64,000 nucleotides of DNA from CAXBDP01 sp964598395 (GTDB lineage Bacteria > Bacteroidota > Bacteroidia > Cytophagales > Cyclobacteriaceae). The DNA lies in the NCBI GenBank assembly GCA_964598395.1, contig CAZRBW010000006.1:20815-84814 (forward strand), given 5' to 3'. A program made the translations under genes and the position numbers. Each line of letters opens with the position of its first letter. The stretch's first letter is position 1. The notes under the pieces were generated by a model. That model was not told the origin of the DNA, did not search any database, and saw only the letters and a program-made list of their open reading frames with translations. Below, piece after piece: positions 1 through 9,205 of the stretch.

Positions 1-1
1 T

Positions 2-595
2 TCAGAATCATTTGTTCAATGTCCGCTTACTTTCGATAATTCGGCACTTAATCTTTTTATTGAAACCCTCAATACAAATTTGGTTTCTTCAAGTGGGACT
101 GATTTTGGACCTCCATTAAAGATGGCTTTAGAAAAACTTATACAAGAAGGTGACCAATCAGGGAAGCAATCTTCAAAAATAATTGTCCTTATTAGTGACG
201 GGGAGGACTTTGGTGAAGAAACAGCGGATGCAATAAGAGAATTGCGTAGAGAAGGCGTAAAAGTTTTCACCATTGGTGTGGGAACTGAGGAAGGCAGCAC
301 AATAAGAGATGGAGTGGACGTGCGTAAAGACCAAAACGGCCAACCTGTCGTTACACGTTTGAACTCTAGAGCGCTTAAGGAAGTTGCAGTAGAGACAAGC
401 GGAAAATACTTCGAAATAAATGAAAGTCTAAACGAAATCCCAAGACTCATCAGTGCTATTGATAGTGTGGAAGGAGAATTTAGACAAAGCCGACAAGTTG
501 ATGTGACGGCAAATAAGTATTATTATTTTCTTGCTGCTGGATTATTCTTAATGTTTATAGATGCTTTAGTAAGTGTAAGATTATTCAAACTATGA
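2..595 (+). CDS. BatB-like von Willebrand A protein (5' truncated by window edge)
   Basis: The reading frame is open from base 2, so the N-terminus lies outside the window. What remains is the C-terminal half of a VWA domain: a TDFGPPL segment and a KIIVLISDGEDFG strand-loop. One hydrophobic helix near the C-terminus (YYYFLAAGLFLMFIDALVSV) would anchor the protein in the inner membrane. This is the architecture of BatA/BatB proteins from Bacteroidota aerotolerance operons. BatB is favoured over BatA because the next gene is a BatC-like TPR protein whose start overlaps this stop (ATGA at 592-595), which implies translational coupling. The metal-binding DxSxS motif is not in view. The molecular role of Bat proteins is still poorly defined in the family. 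Confidence 0.8.
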   Translation, partial: SESFVQCPLTFDNSALNLFIETLNTNLVSSSGTDFGPPLKMALEKLIQEGDQSGKQSSKIIVLISDGEDFGEETADAIRELRREGVKVFTIGVGTEEGSTIRDGVDVRKDQNGQPVVTRLNSRALKEVAVETSGKYFEINESLNEIPRLISAIDSVEGEFRQSRQVDVTANKYYYFLAAGLFLMFIDALVSVRLFKL

Positions 596-1422
596 TAAAA
601 TTCATTTTATTAATTTTCTTGATGGTTAATCCCATTACAGACTTCAATGATATAGCAAGAACCAATTCATTGAAGAGAGAGGCGAGGGAGGCATACAACA
701 ATAGTGACTATGAAAAAGCAATAAGTAAATACAACATTTTATTGCAGGAATATCAGCAAACTGATCCGAACATGTCACTGAATTTATCACATTCCTACTA
801 CAAAATGGGTAATATGGAAGAGGCAGAAAAGACTTACAAACCACTTATTGCTTCATCTGACATGAAAGTTCGATCAATTGCTAATCAACAATTGGGTAAT
901 ATGGCATCTTCCAAAAAAGATTACAAAACTGCACTAAACTACTACAAAGCGGCCCTGAAAGCTGCTCCAGATAATGAGGAAGCTCGATACAATTACGAAC
1001 TCACCAAAAAACTGCTAGACCAGCAAAAAGAACAGCAGGAAGATGAAGATAGTGAAGATGAACAAGAGCAGGAGCAGGAAAGCGAAGAAGAGAAAAAGGA
1101 ACAAGAAGAGGGATCTGAAAGCGAAGAAAATCAAGAAAAAGGAGAAGAAACTGAGGAACAGTCTGAATCTGAAAAACAAGAAGGTGAAGCTGAAAAAGAA
1201 ACTGAAGAGCAAAACAAAGACGCTGAGCAACAAGAGCAAAATGAGGAAGACCAGAGAATGGAAGATATGCAATCTCTAAAAGAAAAGCTTGAAGAACTCA
1301 ACATGAATGAAGAAACGGCCAAGATGATATTGGAGGCTCTGAAAAACCAAGAAATTCAGTATATCCAACAGAAACGTCGTCAATCAACCCAACCAAAGAA
1401 ATCAGGAAAGCCTGATTGGTGA
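592..1422 (+). CDS. BatC-like TPR protein with acidic tail
   Basis: 276 residues. A hydrophobic N-terminus (MIKFILLIFLMVNP) suggests a signal peptide or anchor. It is followed by TPR-like helices at about residues 25-140 (AREAYNNSDYEKAISKYN, QLGNMASSKKDYKTALNYYK). Next comes an extremely Glu/Gln/Lys-rich low-complexity stretch at about 145-230. The C-terminus is a short helical segment (LKEKLEELNMNEETAKMILEAL) and a basic end. TPR proteins of this shape follow batB in Bacteroidota aerotolerance clusters and are called BatC. The usual next member, batE, is absent here: a thiolase follows. The acidic repeat is purine-rich on the coding strand, which creates long spurious ORFs in the other frames. 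Confidence 0.75.
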   Translation: MIKFILLIFLMVNPITDFNDIARTNSLKREAREAYNNSDYEKAISKYNILLQEYQQTDPNMSLNLSHSYYKMGNMEEAEKTYKPLIASSDMKVRSIANQQLGNMASSKKDYKTALNYYKAALKAAPDNEEARYNYELTKKLLDQQKEQQEDEDSEDEQEQEQESEEEKKEQEEGSESEENQEKGEETEEQSESEKQEGEAEKETEEQNKDAEQQEQNEEDQRMEDMQSLKEKLEELNMNEETAKMILEALKNQEIQYIQQKRRQSTQPKKSGKPDW

Positions 1423-1456
1423 AATCTGAAAATTATTATCAACCATATATTTGAAA

Positions 1457-2635
1457 ATGAGAGAAGTATATATCGTATCCGTATCTAGAACACCTATAGG
1501 AAGTTTTGGTGGCGCGTTAGCAGGACTTACAGCTCCGCAACTTGGCGCTGAAGCAATCAAAGGTGCCTTAACAAAAATCAATTTAAACCCAGCTGAAGTA
1601 AACGAAGTATATATGGGAAATGTGCTTACAGCCAATGTAGGTCAAGCACCAGCAACACAAGCATCCATCTTCGCTGGGATCCCAAATAATACTCCTACAA
1701 CTACTGTAAATAAAGTGTGTGCATCTGGCATGAAAACCATCATGCTTGGTGCCCAATCTATTATGTTGGGAACCAACGACGTGGTAGTAGCGGGAGGAAT
1801 GGAATCCATGAGCAATGCTCCATTCTATCTTGAAAATAACCGCTGGGGAGCAAAACTGGGCCATGGTAAAGTAGTAGATGGTATTATTAGAGATGGCCTT
1901 TGGGATGTGTACAAAGATTACCATATGGGCAATGCTGCCGAACTTTGCGCAACGGACAAAAACATAAGCCGCGAAGATCAAGATGCCTATGCAATTGAAT
2001 CTTACAAAAGATCTGCAGCAGCTAGCGAAGCTGGCAAATTCAAAGGTGAAATCACTCCTGTAAGTATTCCTCAGCGCAAAGGCGATCCTATCGTGGTTGA
2101 TACAGACGAAGAATATTCGAATGTGAAATATGACAAAATTCCTTCTCTAAGACCTGTATTTGACAAAGCTGGAACAGTAACTGCGGCTAATGCATCTTCC
2201 ATAAACGACGGTGCTGCGGTAGTAATATTGATGAGCAAAGAAAAAGCTGAGGCTTTAGGCATTAAGCCAATTGCCAAAATCAGAGGCTTTGCAGACGCAC
2301 AACAAGCACCAGAGTGGTTTACAACTGCTCCTTCAGAAGCAATTCCAAAAGCGTTGGCAAATGCTGGCGTTAAAGCTGAGGAAGTAGATTTCTATGAAAT
2401 AAACGAGGCCTTCTCAGTAGTATGTATTGCAAATAATCAAATCCTAAATCTTGACCCTAAAAAAGTGAATATTTATGGTGGCGCTGTTTCTCTTGGTCAC
2501 CCAATCGGCTGCTCAGGTGCTAGAATTGTAGTAACCCTAAGCAGTATACTGAGCCAAGAAAATGGTAAAATCGGCGTGGCTGGTATTTGCAATGGTGGTG
2601 GCGGTGCCTCTGCAATTGTAATTGAGAAAATGTAA
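1457..2635 (+). CDS. Acetyl-CoA C-acetyltransferase (thiolase)
   Basis: 392 residues starting at ATG 1457; a TTG two codons upstream in frame is less likely. It condenses two acetyl-CoA to acetoacetyl-CoA, or cleaves 3-ketoacyl-CoA in the reverse direction. All three catalytic residues are present at family-standard positions: Cys88 in NKVCASGMK (acyl-enzyme nucleophile), His348 in SLGHPIGCSGAR and Cys378 in CNGGGGAS. Length matches biosynthetic-type tetrameric thiolases (about 390 residues), but substrate range cannot be read from sequence. The gene stands alone, 34 bp after batC, and ends in a strong terminator. It could feed the same acyl-CoA pool as the crotonase at 13.7 kb and IcmF at 40.5 kb. 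The codons for AGG in VVAGGMES carry a GCGGGAGG octamer (1790). Confidence 0.92.
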   Translation: MREVYIVSVSRTPIGSFGGALAGLTAPQLGAEAIKGALTKINLNPAEVNEVYMGNVLTANVGQAPATQASIFAGIPNNTPTTTVNKVCASGMKTIMLGAQSIMLGTNDVVVAGGMESMSNAPFYLENNRWGAKLGHGKVVDGIIRDGLWDVYKDYHMGNAAELCATDKNISREDQDAYAIESYKRSAAASEAGKFKGEITPVSIPQRKGDPIVVDTDEEYSNVKYDKIPSLRPVFDKAGTVTAANASSINDGAAVVILMSKEKAEALGIKPIAKIRGFADAQQAPEWFTTAPSEAIPKALANAGVKAEEVDFYEINEAFSVVCIANNQILNLDPKKVNIYGGAVSLGHPIGCSGARIVVTLSSILSQENGKIGVAGICNGGGGASAIVIEKM

Positions 2636-2657
2636 TTTAACAATTAGTAATAAATTG

Positions 2658-2694
2658 AAATCCCTCTTTGCGAAATCATAGAGGGATTTTTTTT
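2658..2694 (+). terminator. Rho-independent terminator after thiolase
   Basis: Ten-base arms AAATCCCTCT and AGAGGGATTT enclose a 12-nt loop and run into eight or more T. It lies 22 bp after the thiolase stop. Confidence 0.9.
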
Positions 2695-2733
2695 ACTTAC
2701 TATAGCCATTTTCATTAAGGGAAGCCCTGTGAT

Positions 2734-2749
2734 AAAAGAAATTTCTTTT
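2734..2749. repeat. Perfect 16-bp palindrome
   Basis: AAAAGAAATTTCTTTT lies between the thiolase terminator and the 3' end of the DUF1573 gene. It is AT-rich and could arise by chance. No function is assigned. Confidence 0.5.
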
Positions 2750-2816
2750 CTCTCACTAAATCAAAGCAAACTTCAACTCTAGTTCACTTGAAAGAGGTAG
2801 AGTGACAATCAGAAAA

Positions 2817-3902
2817 TCAGTCTCTAATATTTATTTTCACCATTAACTGTCTAGCCGGGTAGCGTGGATCATTGGTAAAGAAAGTGAGATTTTTGTATTC
2901 CGTACCCACTCTTTTGTTAGTATCAAAATGTATTGCAATCTCTCCATTTTCACCTGGAGAAAAACTATCTTTCGCTAGTGTAAAAGTAACACATTCGCAA
3001 TTGCTAATAACTTTACGTATTACTAAATCACTAGCGCCAGAATTGCTAAATTCGAAGGTTTTTGTTACTACTTTTCCTTTGTCTGCATTACCAAAATCTA
3101 AGAGTGTTTCTGTAATGCCCATCGATGGTGCTCTATCTAATTCCTCCCGAGTCATTGGAGGGAAATAATCCTCAATAGTTGATGTGATGATGAGTGGCTT
3201 TCTTGGCATCATTTCATCACTCGTTAAAATATTTACAGTGTCAGTAAAATAGCCAATGTCATTTCTATTTGTCCCAAAATATTTTACTTCCATTTCAGTG
3301 TGACTACTTCCCAAAATTGTATCTGCTAAAAATGAGAATTTCAAAAAATTAGCTTCTGTTTCAACTGCCAAAAAATGAACAGTTTCTGTAGATGCATTAT
3401 AAATATCCACTATATAGGATATTGTGTCATTAGTGGTGAAATTACCCAAATTTACATATTTGGTTCTGAATCGTAGATTACCAACGGTATGTGGAAATTC
3501 TCTAGTTGGATTGATTATCGGCATTACCACGATGCCTTCTATAACCAAATTGATTGGTGCTTCCATGCCCTTCAAAAAAACTTGGGTAATTCGGCTGAAT
3601 GCTCCTGGCCTATTTGTTGGGTCATACATTATTTGTACATAGCCCAATTCGCCTGGCTCAAGTGGATCTCCAGTATAGGCGGTGGTCGTACAGCCACAGT
3701 CCATTTGCAATCGTTCAATTTGCACCACTGTGTCAGTCACGTTTCTAAACGAAAAAGACACCTCCACCAAACCTGCTTGTTCCTTTACCCTACCTAAATC
3801 TTTTCGCTCTTGATCAAACTTCAACGGCAAAACATTTTGAGCTTGAAGCATTTGCGTGCATAGCACAAAGACAAGAATTGATAATAGGTTTTTTAATTTC
3901 AT
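2817..3902 (-). CDS. Exported DUF1573 domain protein
   Basis: 361 residues from ATG at 3902. The longer frame to 3974 is rejected because residues from 3902 form a clean signal peptide (MKLKNLLSILVFVLCTQMLQAQ). Two DUF1573-type Ig-like modules are visible. One is near residues 25-135 with the signature MDCGCTT, the other near 265-360 with SNCECVTF. Both show the family pattern of a gap-filling FxNxGxxxL strand followed by a cysteine pair. DUF1573 proteins are common exported or periplasmic proteins of Bacteroidota with no established function. The gene diverges from trpS, leaving about 90 bp for two promoters. Confidence 0.82.
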   Translation of the reverse strand: MKLKNLLSILVFVLCTQMLQAQNVLPLKFDQERKDLGRVKEQAGLVEVSFSFRNVTDTVVQIERLQMDCGCTTTAYTGDPLEPGELGYVQIMYDPTNRPGAFSRITQVFLKGMEAPINLVIEGIVVMPIINPTREFPHTVGNLRFRTKYVNLGNFTTNDTISYIVDIYNASTETVHFLAVETEANFLKFSFLADTILGSSHTEMEVKYFGTNRNDIGYFTDTVNILTSDEMMPRKPLIITSTIEDYFPPMTREELDRAPSMGITETLLDFGNADKGKVVTKTFEFSNSGASDLVIRKVISNCECVTFTLAKDSFSPGENGEIAIHFDTNKRVGTEYKNLTFFTNDPRYPARQLMVKINIRD

Positions 3903-3991
3903 GTTTTTTGGATTAGATCCTTTTCTATTGAACAAAGTTACGGTCTCGCCACCGTTAATTTTATTAATTTGCATCCAAATTAAGAATTAAC

Positions 3992-4963
3992 ATGGCGAGG
4001 ATTTTAACAGGAATACAAAGTTCGGGAAGACCCCATTTAGGAAATCTGCTAGGAGCAATCATTCCAGCAATCGAAATGTCCAAACAAAGTGGAAATGATT
4101 CACTTTTTTTCATAGCAGACCTTCATTCACTCACTACCATAAAGGATGCCGAAGTTCGCAGACAAAATGTAAATGCTATTGCTGCTGCCTGGCTAGCCTT
4201 CGGATTCGATACCAATACGAACATATTTTATCGTCAGTCGCGCATTAACGAGGTGTGTGAACTTACTTGGTATTTGAGCTGCTTCACTCCTTTTCCCATG
4301 CTCAACAATGCCCATGCGTTCAAAGACAAATCGGACAGATTAAGCGATGTGAATGCAGGCCTTTTCGTATATCCAGTATTAATGGCAGCTGATATCATTC
4401 TTTATAGCGCGGATTTTGTGCCTGTAGGCAAAGATCAACAGCAGCATTTGGAAATGACTCGCGACATTGCCAGCAGCTTCAACTTTCTGTACGGCGATAC
4501 TTTCGTATTACCAGAGGCCAAAATCAATGAAGATTTGAAAACCATTCCAGGTACTGATGGCGAGAAAATGAGTAAATCCTATCAAAACACAATTGATATT
4601 TTTGATAATGAAAAGGATTTAAAAAAATCTGTGATGTCTATTTTGACAGATAGTACTCCATTAGAAGAGCCTAAAAATCCGGATACTTGTAATGTATTTA
4701 AGCTCTACAGCTTGGTAGCCGATGCAAAGCAAACAAGCGAATTGCGAACGAAATATGAGGCGGGAGGATTTGGCTATGGTCATGCTAAAAAAGAGTTACT
4801 TGGCTTATTTTTAGATAAATATGCCGAGCCAAGAAAAATCTTCAATTACTACATGGAGAATCCCCACGAACTAGAACAAAAACTAACCGAAGGCGAAAAT
4901 AAAGCAAGAGCAATAGCCCAAGCAAAAATTGCTGAGGTTAGAAGCAAACTTGGCTTTGCTTAA
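3992..4963 (+). CDS. trpS: Tryptophanyl-tRNA synthetase
   Basis: 323 residues, the normal length for a bacterial TrpRS (class Ic aminoacyl-tRNA synthetase). It charges tRNA-Trp in the cytosol. The HIGH-equivalent PHLGN is at residues 14-18 after the typical MARILTGIQSSG start. The KMSKS loop (GEKMSKSYQN) begins near residue 190. The family segment GLFVYPVLMAADIILY and the PVGKDQQQHLE loop are intact. It is transcribed divergently from the DUF1573 gene. The C-terminal third contains a GCGGGAGG octamer (4760) encoding part of EAGGFGY. Confidence 0.97.
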   Translation: MARILTGIQSSGRPHLGNLLGAIIPAIEMSKQSGNDSLFFIADLHSLTTIKDAEVRRQNVNAIAAAWLAFGFDTNTNIFYRQSRINEVCELTWYLSCFTPFPMLNNAHAFKDKSDRLSDVNAGLFVYPVLMAADIILYSADFVPVGKDQQQHLEMTRDIASSFNFLYGDTFVLPEAKINEDLKTIPGTDGEKMSKSYQNTIDIFDNEKDLKKSVMSILTDSTPLEEPKNPDTCNVFKLYSLVADAKQTSELRTKYEAGGFGYGHAKKELLGLFLDKYAEPRKIFNYYMENPHELEQKLTEGENKARAIAQAKIAEVRSKLGFA

Positions 4964-5007
4964 TTCTTGATTTAAGCATTAATGAATTTAAGAATTGATA
5001 ACAATTA

Positions 5008-5022
5008 AACTGCTGAGCAGTT
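5008..5022. promoter_or_regulatory. Inverted repeat upstream of tpx
   Basis: AACTGCT-G-AGCAGTT is a perfect 7-1-7 inverted repeat in the trpS-tpx intergenic region. It ends 43 bp before the tpx ATG and has no T-run, so it is not a terminator. It is a plausible operator, but its regulator is unknown. Confidence 0.4.
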
Positions 5023-5065
5023 AACACTACTATACCAGAAAACTTAAATTTAAAAATAATATACA

Positions 5066-5563
5066 ATGGCAAAAATTACATTAGGAGGAACGCCCTGCAA
5101 TACCAATGGTGAATTACCTCAAAAAGGTGCATCTGCACCAAATTTCCAACTTACAAAAGCTGATTTATCAGAAGTAAACGACAATCAATTTTTAGGCAAA
5201 AACGTAATACTCAATATATTCCCTAGTGTGGATACGGCTGTATGTGCTACCTCAGTTCGTAAATTCAACGAAAAGGCTAGTAGCCTTCCGGACACAGTAG
5301 TACTTTCTGTTTCCAAAGATTTACCTTTTGCACTAAAGAGATTCTGTGCAGCTGAAGGATTGGAAAATGTGCATGCATTATCTGATTTCAAAAACCGTGG
5401 TTTCGATACAGACTACGGTGTGAAAATCGTAGATGGAGGATTTAGTGGTCTTATGGCTAGAGCAGTTGTTGTGCTAGATAAAGAAGGAAAAGTAACTCAT
5501 AGCGAACTGGTTTCAGAAATAGGCAACGAGCCTAATTATGACGCTGCAATTGCTGCTTTGTAA
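5066..5563 (+). CDS. tpx: Thiol peroxidase (Tpx)
   Basis: 165 residues, an atypical 2-Cys peroxiredoxin that reduces hydroperoxides using thioredoxin. Peroxidatic Cys60 is in PSVDTAVCATSVRKF and resolving Cys94 is in KRFCAAEGL, each one residue from the Escherichia coli Tpx positions. The N-terminal ITLGGTPCNTNGELP segment is typical of the family. The gene is monocistronic: it has a 102-bp upstream region holding an inverted repeat and a strong terminator downstream. Confidence 0.97.
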   Translation: MAKITLGGTPCNTNGELPQKGASAPNFQLTKADLSEVNDNQFLGKNVILNIFPSVDTAVCATSVRKFNEKASSLPDTVVLSVSKDLPFALKRFCAAEGLENVHALSDFKNRGFDTDYGVKIVDGGFSGLMARAVVVLDKEGKVTHSELVSEIGNEPNYDAAIAAL

Positions 5564-5591
5564 GAGAAAATCATAAATTCAATATTCTAAA

Positions 5592-5619
5592 AACCGCAAA
5601 TCTCTTTGCGGTTTTTTTA
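5592..5619 (+). terminator. Terminator after tpx
   Basis: Arms AACCGCAAA and TTTGCGGTT with a 5-nt loop, followed by a T-run, 28 bp after the tpx stop. Confidence 0.9.
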
Positions 5620-5699
5620 TTCCTTCATATTGAAAATTTGGACAGAAAAAAACCTAACCAATTACTCAGTCAGGTTTTAGCCTTAATATTTTTCAACTT

Positions 5700-6113
5700 T
5701 TATTTAGCCTCTCCTTGTTTCCAAGCAACGATTCTTTCGCTATTTCCAATATTTAAAAATACGCGTAGGGGTTTGGGAGCAATTACCATCCGAACAGCCT
5801 TATTCGGAAAATCATCTGCTTCTACCAAGACACCTTCAGTTACGGCACAATTCCACCCGCCATCTATCTCCACGTACCTATTAGCTAAGTAAGCGATTGG
5901 GCTAAGTACATCCGTATCTGGACAATATTCATCATGTACAGAAGAAAGAATTTCTTCGAGATAAGAACCATAATCTTCAATCAAATCATCTTCTAAATCA
6001 TGTAATTCCTCTTCCAAATCATCATACGTTTCATCATTATAATCAGTCTCTGCAAGAGCGTTTTTCTTTCTTACAATATTATCAAGTGCTTCTTCAAGTT
6101 TCTGTAAATCCAT
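5700..6113 (-). CDS. Conserved small acidic protein, function unknown
   Basis: 137 residues. The N-terminal half is a strongly acidic, probably coiled-coil helix (LEEALDNIVRKKN, YDDLEEELHDLEDDLIEDYG). The C-terminal half (about 70-137) looks like a compact alpha/beta domain with SPIAYLANRYVEIDGGWNC and VRMVIAPKPLRVFLN. There is no signal peptide or membrane helix, so it is probably cytoplasmic. It sits alone between tpx (convergent) and hppD (divergent). No family was recognised with confidence. The ORF is judged real from its well-formed amino-acid composition and its position between complete transcription units. Confidence 0.7.
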   Translation of the reverse strand: MDLQKLEEALDNIVRKKNALAETDYNDETYDDLEEELHDLEDDLIEDYGSYLEEILSSVHDEYCPDTDVLSPIAYLANRYVEIDGGWNCAVTEGVLVEADDFPNKAVRMVIAPKPLRVFLNIGNSERIVAWKQGEAK

Positions 6114-6268
6114 ATCGTTATTGCTATCTGGGTTTATTTGCTACAAAACTCACAAGCCTTTTGTTAACTTCCAAAATTAAGGGCTCTTTTTGCTTAAGAG
6201 TCCATCAAATAATCAGTAAATTGCCTCAAAACAGATAAAATCCACCTAAACCTGTAACTCTAAATACT

Positions 6269-7363
6269 ATGAGTCAAGATTTTTTGCCGATAAACGGCAC
6301 AGATTACATCGAATTTTATGTTGGAAATGCCAAACAGTCTGCCTACTACTATATGGCGGCTTTTGGATACGAATTGATTGCCTACGCTGGTCCAGAAACA
6401 GGAGTTCGTGACAGAGCCTCTTATGTTTTAAAACAAGACAAAGTAAGGATAGTATTAACTACCAGTTTGAAAGAAGATTCGGAAATTACAGCCCATGTAG
6501 CCAAGCATGGTGATGGCGTAAAAGTACTTGCATTATGGGTAGATGATGCAACTTATTCATTTAATGAAACCCTAAAGCGTGGGGCAAAACCAGCGATGGA
6601 ACCCAAAATAATAAAAGATGAAAATGGAGAAGTTTGTATGGCAAGCATCCATACTTATGGCGATACAATTCACACATTTGTAGAACGCAAAAATTATCAG
6701 GGCGTATTTCTACCAAAATTCCAAGCTAAGTCCTCTCCTTTTCCGATAAAACCTCTTGGACTAAAATATGTAGATCATTGCGTAGGAAACGTAGGCTGGG
6801 GCGAAATGAACACTTGGGTAGAATTTTACGAAAAAGTTATGGGATTTAGTTTACTCATCACCTTTGATGATAAGGACATCTCCACGGACTACACTGCCCT
6901 TATGTCTAAAGTAGTAAGTAATGGAAATGGCTATATCAAATTCCCAATTAACGAACCTGCTGAAGGCAAAAAGAAATCGCAAATTGAAGAATACATTGAT
7001 TTCTACAAGGGAGCTGGCGTACAACATATTGCCATCGCAACGGATGATATTTTACACACAGTTTCTGAGCTTAGGCGCAGAGGTGTAGAATTTCTACAAG
7101 TCCCTGCCACCTATTATGATGACTTACTCGAAAGAGTTGGCGAAATTGATGAAGACATCAAACCTCTAAGAGATTTGAATATACTTGTAGATAGAGATGA
7201 GGAAGGATATTTATTGCAAATATTCACCAAACCAGTGCAAGATCGCCCAACAGTATTTTATGAAATTATCCAACGAAAAGGTGCCAAATCCTTTGGAAAA
7301 GGGAATTTCAAAGCATTATTCGAGGCAATAGAAAGAGAACAAGAACTAAGAGGAAACTTGTAA
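6269..7363 (+). CDS. hppD: 4-hydroxyphenylpyruvate dioxygenase
   Basis: 364 residues. It is a non-haem Fe(II) enzyme converting 4-hydroxyphenylpyruvate to homogentisate in tyrosine catabolism. It has two tandem vicinal-oxygen-chelate modules. The iron ligands are His170 (KYVDHCVGN), His253 (VQHIAIAT) and Glu332 (FYEIIQRKG). The C-terminal family signature LLQIFTKPVQDRPTVF is intact. No other homogentisate-pathway gene is adjacent. Start at ATG 6269. It is followed closely by a terminator, so it is probably monocistronic. Confidence 0.96.
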   Translation: MSQDFLPINGTDYIEFYVGNAKQSAYYYMAAFGYELIAYAGPETGVRDRASYVLKQDKVRIVLTTSLKEDSEITAHVAKHGDGVKVLALWVDDATYSFNETLKRGAKPAMEPKIIKDENGEVCMASIHTYGDTIHTFVERKNYQGVFLPKFQAKSSPFPIKPLGLKYVDHCVGNVGWGEMNTWVEFYEKVMGFSLLITFDDKDISTDYTALMSKVVSNGNGYIKFPINEPAEGKKKSQIEEYIDFYKGAGVQHIAIATDDILHTVSELRRRGVEFLQVPATYYDDLLERVGEIDEDIKPLRDLNILVDRDEEGYLLQIFTKPVQDRPTVFYEIIQRKGAKSFGKGNFKALFEAIEREQELRGNL

Positions 7364-7389
7364 GCAAATATTTAAATAAAAAATAATCC

Positions 7390-7426
7390 AAGGCTCTTTG
7401 CTTATGGCAGAGAGCCTTTTATTTTT
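7390..7426 (+). terminator. Terminator after hppD
   Basis: Arms AAGGCTCT and AGAGCCTT with a 13-nt loop and a T-rich tail, 26 bp after the hppD stop. Confidence 0.88.
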
Positions 7427-7450
7427 AGCAACTTATTTAGAAAATTATCG

Positions 7451-9193
7451 ATGATGAAAGCGGAACAAGAAATACTAGAGCAAGCCCAATTATGGTTGGA
7501 TAGTCCAATTGATGAAGAGAGTAAGGCAGAGATACGCAAAATGATGGCTAATGAAGACCAAAGTGAACTTATAGACGCATTTTATAAGGACATGGAATTT
7601 GGTACGGGTGGACTTCGTGGTATAATGGGAGTTGGGTCTAATCGTTTAAATATTTACACACTTGGGATGGCCACACAAGGCTTGAGTAATTACCTGCTTC
7701 GATGTTTCCCAAACCAGCAAGTGAAAGTGGCAATTTCTTATGATTCTAGAATCAATAGCCAGTATTTCGCTCAAAAGGTAGCTGATGTTTTTACAGCAAA
7801 TGGTATAGAAGTTTATTTTTCAGATAAAGTACGCCCTACACCTATGGTATCTTATGCCATTAGGCATTTTGGTTGCCAAAGTGGTGTAATGCTCACTGCA
7901 TCACATAATCCAAAAGAATACAATGGCTACAAAGCTTATTGGGAAGATGGTGCGCAAGTAGTAGCACCACACGATAAAAATATTATAGCAGAAGTTCAGA
8001 AAATCAGTTCAATCTCTGAAATCAAATTCGAAGGAAACTCGAGTCTCTTACATCACCTTGATGACAGTTTCGATAGAAGTTATCTGGCTGAGATAATGAA
8101 TCTGAAGGAGAATACCGAATTGGTAAGTCGTCATTCAGGAATGGCAATTGTGTATTCTCCAATTCATGGCACAACTGGCGAAATTATTCCAAAAGCGTTA
8201 AAAAGCTATGGCTTCGAAAATGTGCATGTAGTTGAAGAGCAAAGACTACCCGACGGAAATTTCCCAACCGTTGTATCGCCAAATCCAGAAGAAGCCGCAG
8301 CTATGGATATGGCCATCAAATTGGCCGAAAAAGTAAGTGCACATATCGTACTTGCCTCCGATCCAGACGGAGATAGAGTAGGTGTGGCAGCAATTGGCAA
8401 ATCTGGCAAGTATGAATTGCTCAATGGCAATCAAACTGCCGCTCTGTTGACCTGGTATCTACTCCGAAACCTACACGATAAAGGCAAGAAAAAAGGCAAT
8501 GAATTTGTCGTTAAAACTATAGTAACCACAGATTTGGTCGAAAAAATCGCCAATTTCTTCGAAGTGAAGTGCTATCAAACTCTTACAGGCTTTAAATACA
8601 TTGCTCAGCTTATTCGTGAGAAAGAAGGCCTTGAAAAGTTTATTGGTGGCGGTGAAGAAAGTTATGGCTATATGGTCGGAGATTTTGTGCGCGACAAAGA
8701 CGCTGTATCGGCTTGTGTACTTTTAGCAGAAATTGGTGCTTGGACTAAAGCACGAGATCTAACACTTTTCGATTTGCTTGATCAACTTCATTTGAGAAAT
8801 GGCTTTTACAAGGAGGCGCTAATCTCCATAACCAAAAAAGGCCAATCAGGAGAGGAAGAGATTAAAGCGATAATGCAGAAATTACGTAAAAATATGCCTG
8901 ATAGAATTTTAGGCAAAAATGTAGTTCGAGTGGTTGACGTTTTGGCTGGGACTGATAAAGATTTAATAGGAAATACTACAGCCACATTAGCGTTAGAACC
9001 ATCTAACGTATTACAGTTTTTCCTCGAAGACGGAAGTAAAATATCTGCAAGGCCATCGGGCACCGAACCTAAGATAAAATTCTATATTTCAGTCCATATG
9101 CCATTCCTTTCACAAGCGGATTATAATGAAGTGAATGGTAAATTAATTGAACGAATTGATAAGCTAAAAGCCTTTTTGGAAAGCTTCTCCTAA
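7451..9193 (+). CDS. Phosphoglucomutase/phosphomannomutase (alpha-D-phosphohexomutase)
   Basis: 580 residues, the size of the long PgcA/Pgm2-type phosphohexomutases that interconvert hexose 1- and 6-phosphates. It has the four canonical elements. The phosphoserine loop TASHNPKEYNG has Ser151. The metal loop is DPDGDRVG near 302-309. The sugar-binding loop is GGGEESYGY near 400-408. The phosphate-binding loop is RPSGTEPKIKFY near 534. ATG codons at 7451 and 7454 are both possible. Which hexose it prefers cannot be told from sequence. The gene ends in a long convergent hairpin shared with the minus-strand neighbour. Confidence 0.93.
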   Translation: MMKAEQEILEQAQLWLDSPIDEESKAEIRKMMANEDQSELIDAFYKDMEFGTGGLRGIMGVGSNRLNIYTLGMATQGLSNYLLRCFPNQQVKVAISYDSRINSQYFAQKVADVFTANGIEVYFSDKVRPTPMVSYAIRHFGCQSGVMLTASHNPKEYNGYKAYWEDGAQVVAPHDKNIIAEVQKISSISEIKFEGNSSLLHHLDDSFDRSYLAEIMNLKENTELVSRHSGMAIVYSPIHGTTGEIIPKALKSYGFENVHVVEEQRLPDGNFPTVVSPNPEEAAAMDMAIKLAEKVSAHIVLASDPDGDRVGVAAIGKSGKYELLNGNQTAALLTWYLLRNLHDKGKKKGNEFVVKTIVTTDLVEKIANFFEVKCYQTLTGFKYIAQLIREKEGLEKFIGGGEESYGYMVGDFVRDKDAVSACVLLAEIGAWTKARDLTLFDLLDQLHLRNGFYKEALISITKKGQSGEEEIKAIMQKLRKNMPDRILGKNVVRVVDVLAGTDKDLIGNTTATLALEPSNVLQFFLEDGSKISARPSGTEPKIKFYISVHMPFLSQADYNEVNGKLIERIDKLKAFLESFS

Positions 9194-9205
9194 TACTATT
9201 TGTAG

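Noticed and set aside
16..450. 144-residue minus-strand ORF at the window start
   Set aside because: It is antisense to the VWA domain frame, which is open to the window edge and shows clear conserved motifs.
1015..1322. Long ORFs in the other frames across the acidic repeat of the BatC-like gene
   Set aside because: They arise from the purine-rich Glu/Gln/Lys codons and have extreme low-complexity composition; the real frame is coupled to batB by ATGA.
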